Origin: Methylobacillus rhizosphaerae
GTDB taxonomy: Bacteria; Pseudomonadota; Gammaproteobacteria; Burkholderiales; Methylophilaceae
Assembly (NCBI RefSeq): GCF_900187985.1
Contig: NZ_FZOA01000007.1
Location: forward strand, 62,001-126,000
DNA length: 64,000 nt
Reading direction: 5' to 3'
Of this stretch, positions 61,117 through 64,000 are shown piece by piece (within the stretch, counting starts at the first letter, position 1; the number at the start of each line of letters is the position of its first letter). A program made the position numbers and the translations under genes. Below the pieces are notes generated by a model. The model was given only the letters and a program-made list of their open reading frames with translations, ran no database searches and was not told the origin of the DNA.

Positions 61117-61666
61117 TCGTGTGCGTATCAGCGGCGGTGAATGGCGCAGCCGCCTGTTGAGTTTTCCTGATGTACCTGGTTTGCGCCCGACACCGGATCG
61201 GGTGCGCCAGACCGTGTTCAACTGGCTGGGGCAGGATATGCATGGTCGCCGCTGCCTGGATCTGTTTGCCGGTACGGGTGCAATGGGGTTTGAGGCATTG
61301 TCGCGTGGTGCGAGTGCAGTGGTGCTGGTGGAAAAGTCTGCAGTAGCGGCCCGTTCCCTGCAGCAGAACCAGGCCTTGCTCAAGGCTGGCCAGGCAACAG
61401 TGCTGCAACAGGATGCCATGCAGTTTCTGGCGCAGAGCCATGAGCGCTTTGATGTGATATTTCTTGATCCTCCCTATCAGCAAGGTTGGTTGCCCAGACT
61501 GTTGCCACTGCTTTCCAGCCACCTTGCCGAAGACGGAGTGGTCTATGTCGAGGCTGAGTTTGTGCTCGGCAATGATGCTTCATGGCAAGTGATCAAGCAC
61601 GGCAAGGCAGGCAATGTTTGTTATCACCTGTTAAAATTGGCAGATATATTACCAATTGATCAGTAA
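61103..61666 (+). CDS. rsmD: 16S rRNA (guanine966-N2)-methyltransferase
   Basis: RsmD methylates G966 of 16S rRNA. The 187-residue protein has VRISGGEWRSRLLSFPDVPGLRPTPDRVRQTVFNWL, the SAM motif CLDLFAGTGAMGFEALSRGA, and the catalytic NPPY-like motif DVIFLDPPYQQ. It starts at a GTG within the preceding gene. Linkage with coaD is common in bacteria. Confidence 0.95.
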   Translation: MAASNRVRISGGEWRSRLLSFPDVPGLRPTPDRVRQTVFNWLGQDMHGRRCLDLFAGTGAMGFEALSRGASAVVLVEKSAVAARSLQQNQALLKAGQATVLQQDAMQFLAQSHERFDVIFLDPPYQQGWLPRLLPLLSSHLAEDGVVYVEAEFVLGNDASWQVIKHGKAGNVCYHLLKLADILPIDQ

Positions 61667-62462
<796 letters not shown>

Positions 62463-62545
62463 TTTTTGCAGTCATCGAGTATGGCGGCCAAGAGAAATTC
62501 TGGCGGTTATAATGAATTTTTCATTATGGTGTTAAGGAGTCGTTT

Positions 62546-62944
62546 GTGCGCATATTGCATACCATGTTGAGAGTTGGCGATCTGGAAAAGTCACTGGCAT
62601 TTTATACCAATGTGCTGGGCATGAAATTACTGCGGCGTCACGAGTACCCGGAAGGCAAGTTCACATTGGCATTTGTAGGCTATGGCAGCGAAAGTGAGCA
62701 GGCTGTGATCGAGCTTACGCATAACTGGGACACGGCCAGTTATGACAAAGGCAATGCCTATGGACATATCGCCATTGAGGTGGAGGATGCCTATGCTGCC
62801 TGTGAGGCAGTCAAGCAGGCAGGGGGCAAGGTGGTACGCGAAGCTGGCCCCATGATGCATGGCACGACTGTCATTGCCTTTATTGAGGACCCGGATGGCT
62901 ATAAGGTTGAGTTCATACAGCAAGGCACCTGGACGCCCGCCTGA
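62546..62944 (+). CDS. gloA: Lactoylglutathione lyase (glyoxalase I)
   Basis: GloA isomerises the methylglyoxal-glutathione adduct to S-lactoylglutathione. The 132-residue protein has the motifs [64 protein letters not shown] and [17 protein letters not shown], including the metal ligands His, Glu, His and Glu typical of nickel-dependent enzymes. GTG start with AAGGAG 6 bases upstream. Confidence 0.95.
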   Translation: MRILHTMLRVGDLEKSLAFYTNVLGMKLLRRHEYPEGKFTLAFVGYGSESEQAVIELTHNWDTASYDKGNAYGHIAIEVEDAYAACEAVKQAGGKVVREAGPMMHGTTVIAFIEDPDGYKVEFIQQGTWTPA

Positions 62945-62966
62945 CCGTGAAGTTCTTTTCCTAGGT

Positions 62967-64000
62967 TTAGGTATCGGAACTTGTTTCCAGTGCCTGTTTC
63001 AGGCGCTTGATACCCTCCTCGATCTCGTTCAGGTCAAGATTGCCAAAGCCCAGCCGGAAAGCGGCTGGGGCTGGCTGAGCCATGGCAAAATTGGCAGCCG
63101 GCAGTAGCCCTATCTTATTAATTTTTGACTTTTCCAGCAGAGATTGCATCTGATTCTGCTTTTTAAGCAGAACCCAGAATGCCAATCCTCCTACCGGCAT
63201 TCTGAAATCCATATACGCCGTTAGGTGTTCATTGATCAGATTTTCCAGGCTGTGGCGGCGTTCAGAATAAATCTTGAATGTTTTACGGATATGGTGACGC
63301 AGTTCGCCACTATTGATCAGCCCTGATACTGTCTGCTCGGTCACGGAATTTCCCTGTCGGTCGATCAGCAATATTTCCTGGCTGCATCGCTCTATCAGGC
63401 TACTGGATGTCACGAGATAGCCAATCCGTAATGCCGGGGCCAGCACTTTGGAGAGTGAGCCCACGTAGATGACGCGTTTCTGCTTGTCGTTGCTGGCCAG
63501 TGGCAGTATGGGATGGTTGGTGAAGTGGAATTCATGGTCGTAGTCATCTTCTATGATATGGAAATCATAGGTTTCTGCCAGCATCAGCAGTTTCAGCCGC
63601 CGCTCGGCGGTCATGGTGACGGTAGTAGGGAACTGGTGGTGAGGCGTGACGTAGACTGCGCGGATAGGGGTGGTCTGGCATAGTTGTTCCAGTTCATCCA
63701 CCTTGAGTCCATATTCATCCAGGCCGACAGTCAATATATTGGCGCCACAGGATTGAAAGGCATCACGCGCCGGAGGGTAAGTCAAGTGCTCGACGACGAC
63801 ATGATCACCGGCCTGTACCAGCACCCTGGCGGCAAGAAAAATCCCCATCTGACTGCCTCGGACAATGCATATATTGTCCGGGGTGACGTACAGGCCGCGT
63901 TCCATATTGAGCATATCCGTAATCGAGCTTCTCAGTGAGTACATGCCCTTGGGATCTCCATATGTCAGGCAATGATTCTTGTCGGCATGCAACAGGCTGT
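62967..64000 (-). CDS. MocR/PdxR-type regulator, aminotransferase-like domain (cut by window edge)
   Basis: About 344 C-terminal residues of a fold-type I aminotransferase domain are present, running off the right edge. LTYGDPKGMYSLRSSITDML, ICIVRGSQMGIFLAARVLV, PHHQFPTTVTMTAERRLKLL, the PLP-lysine region VIYVGSLSKVLAPALRIGYLV and a C-terminal LRLGFGNL-like motif are typical of MocR proteins, which fuse a GntR DNA-binding domain to this part. The DNA-binding half is outside the window, so a plain aminotransferase is not excluded. Its gene is convergent with gloA. Confidence 0.85.
   Translation of the reverse strand, partial: SLLHADKNHCLTYGDPKGMYSLRSSITDMLNMERGLYVTPDNICIVRGSQMGIFLAARVLVQAGDHVVVEHLTYPPARDAFQSCGANILTVGLDEYGLKVDELEQLCQTTPIRAVYVTPHHQFPTTVTMTAERRLKLLMLAETYDFHIIEDDYDHEFHFTNHPILPLASNDKQKRVIYVGSLSKVLAPALRIGYLVTSSSLIERCSQEILLIDRQGNSVTEQTVSGLINSGELRHHIRKTFKIYSERRHSLENLINEHLTAYMDFRMPVGGLAFWVLLKKQNQMQSLLEKSKINKIGLLPAANFAMAQPAPAAFRLGFGNLDLNEIEEGIKRLKQALETSSDT

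Overview
The window reads as chromosome of an obligate or near-obligate methylotrophic betaproteobacterium of the family Methylophilaceae, most like Methylobacillus. The basis is a complete mxaRSACKL block for methanol dehydrogenase maturation, a molybdenum NAD-dependent formate dehydrogenase operon (fdsGBA-fdhD-fdsD), and gene orders typical of betaproteobacteria (TPR-lolB-ispE-tRNA-Gln-prs; ftsY-ftsE-ftsX; two M16 proteases-rsmD-coaD-ferredoxin). The species is inferred from gene content; no comparison was run. I saw no insertion sequence, prophage, integron or CRISPR array.

Layout. 1-3.6 kb (minus strand): start of prs, tRNA-Gln, ispE, lolB and an exported TPR protein. 4-8.8 kb (plus): a Gld-type ABC system (ATPase, permease, GldG-like protein, DUF4340 protein), then mutM. 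9.1-14.4 kb (plus): mxaRSACKL. 14.4-19.3 kb (minus): a sodium:solute symporter, then ubiB, ubiJ, ubiE and a DUF971 gene. 19.4-19.8 kb: ccoS and a 43-residue membrane microprotein. 20-24.4 kb (minus): rpoH behind a CIRCE-like operator, and two phosphoethanolamine transferases, which face a PmrAB-like two-component system (24.7-26.7 kb). 26.7-30 kb: divergent metR and metE. 30.1-30.6 kb: a gene-free stretch with twin palindromes and a candidate small RNA with C-rich loops. 30.6-33.3 kb: small unknown genes, a cupin, and an MFS exporter with a MarR regulator. 33.4-36.2 kb: a CpxA/CpxR/CpxP-like envelope stress system. 36.2-42.2 kb: formate dehydrogenase with a possible structured leader. 42.6-45.5 kb: a D-2-hydroxyacid (probably D-2-hydroxyglutarate) dehydrogenase divergent from serA. 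45.6-48.2 kb: a TetR-controlled group of periplasmic and unknown proteins. 48.6-53.8 kb: ETF-quinone oxidoreductase and a LysR regulator, divergent from etfB-etfA-fpr. 53.9-58.1 kb: a frameshifted acetyltransferase, a TonB-like protein and ftsXEY. 58.4-63 kb: two M16 proteases, rsmD, coaD, ferredoxin and gloA. The right edge cuts a MocR/PdxR-type regulator.

How the parts fit. Methanol oxidation needs the Mxa maturation proteins, and formate made downstream is oxidised by Fds to give NADH. SerA can make D-2-hydroxyglutarate as a side reaction; the divergent flavoprotein dehydrogenase could oxidise it and pass electrons through EtfAB and ETF-QO to ubiquinone, whose synthesis involves the nearby ubiBJE genes. 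Many local regulators have a readable candidate binding site beside them (MetR, MarR, CpxR, TetR, HrcA/CIRCE), so the regulatory architecture is unusually legible. The least explained elements are the candidate C-loop small RNA, the 83-nt inverted-repeat-bounded leader of fds, the TetR group, the ccoS-linked microprotein and the TonB-like protein at the end of the ftsYEX operon.
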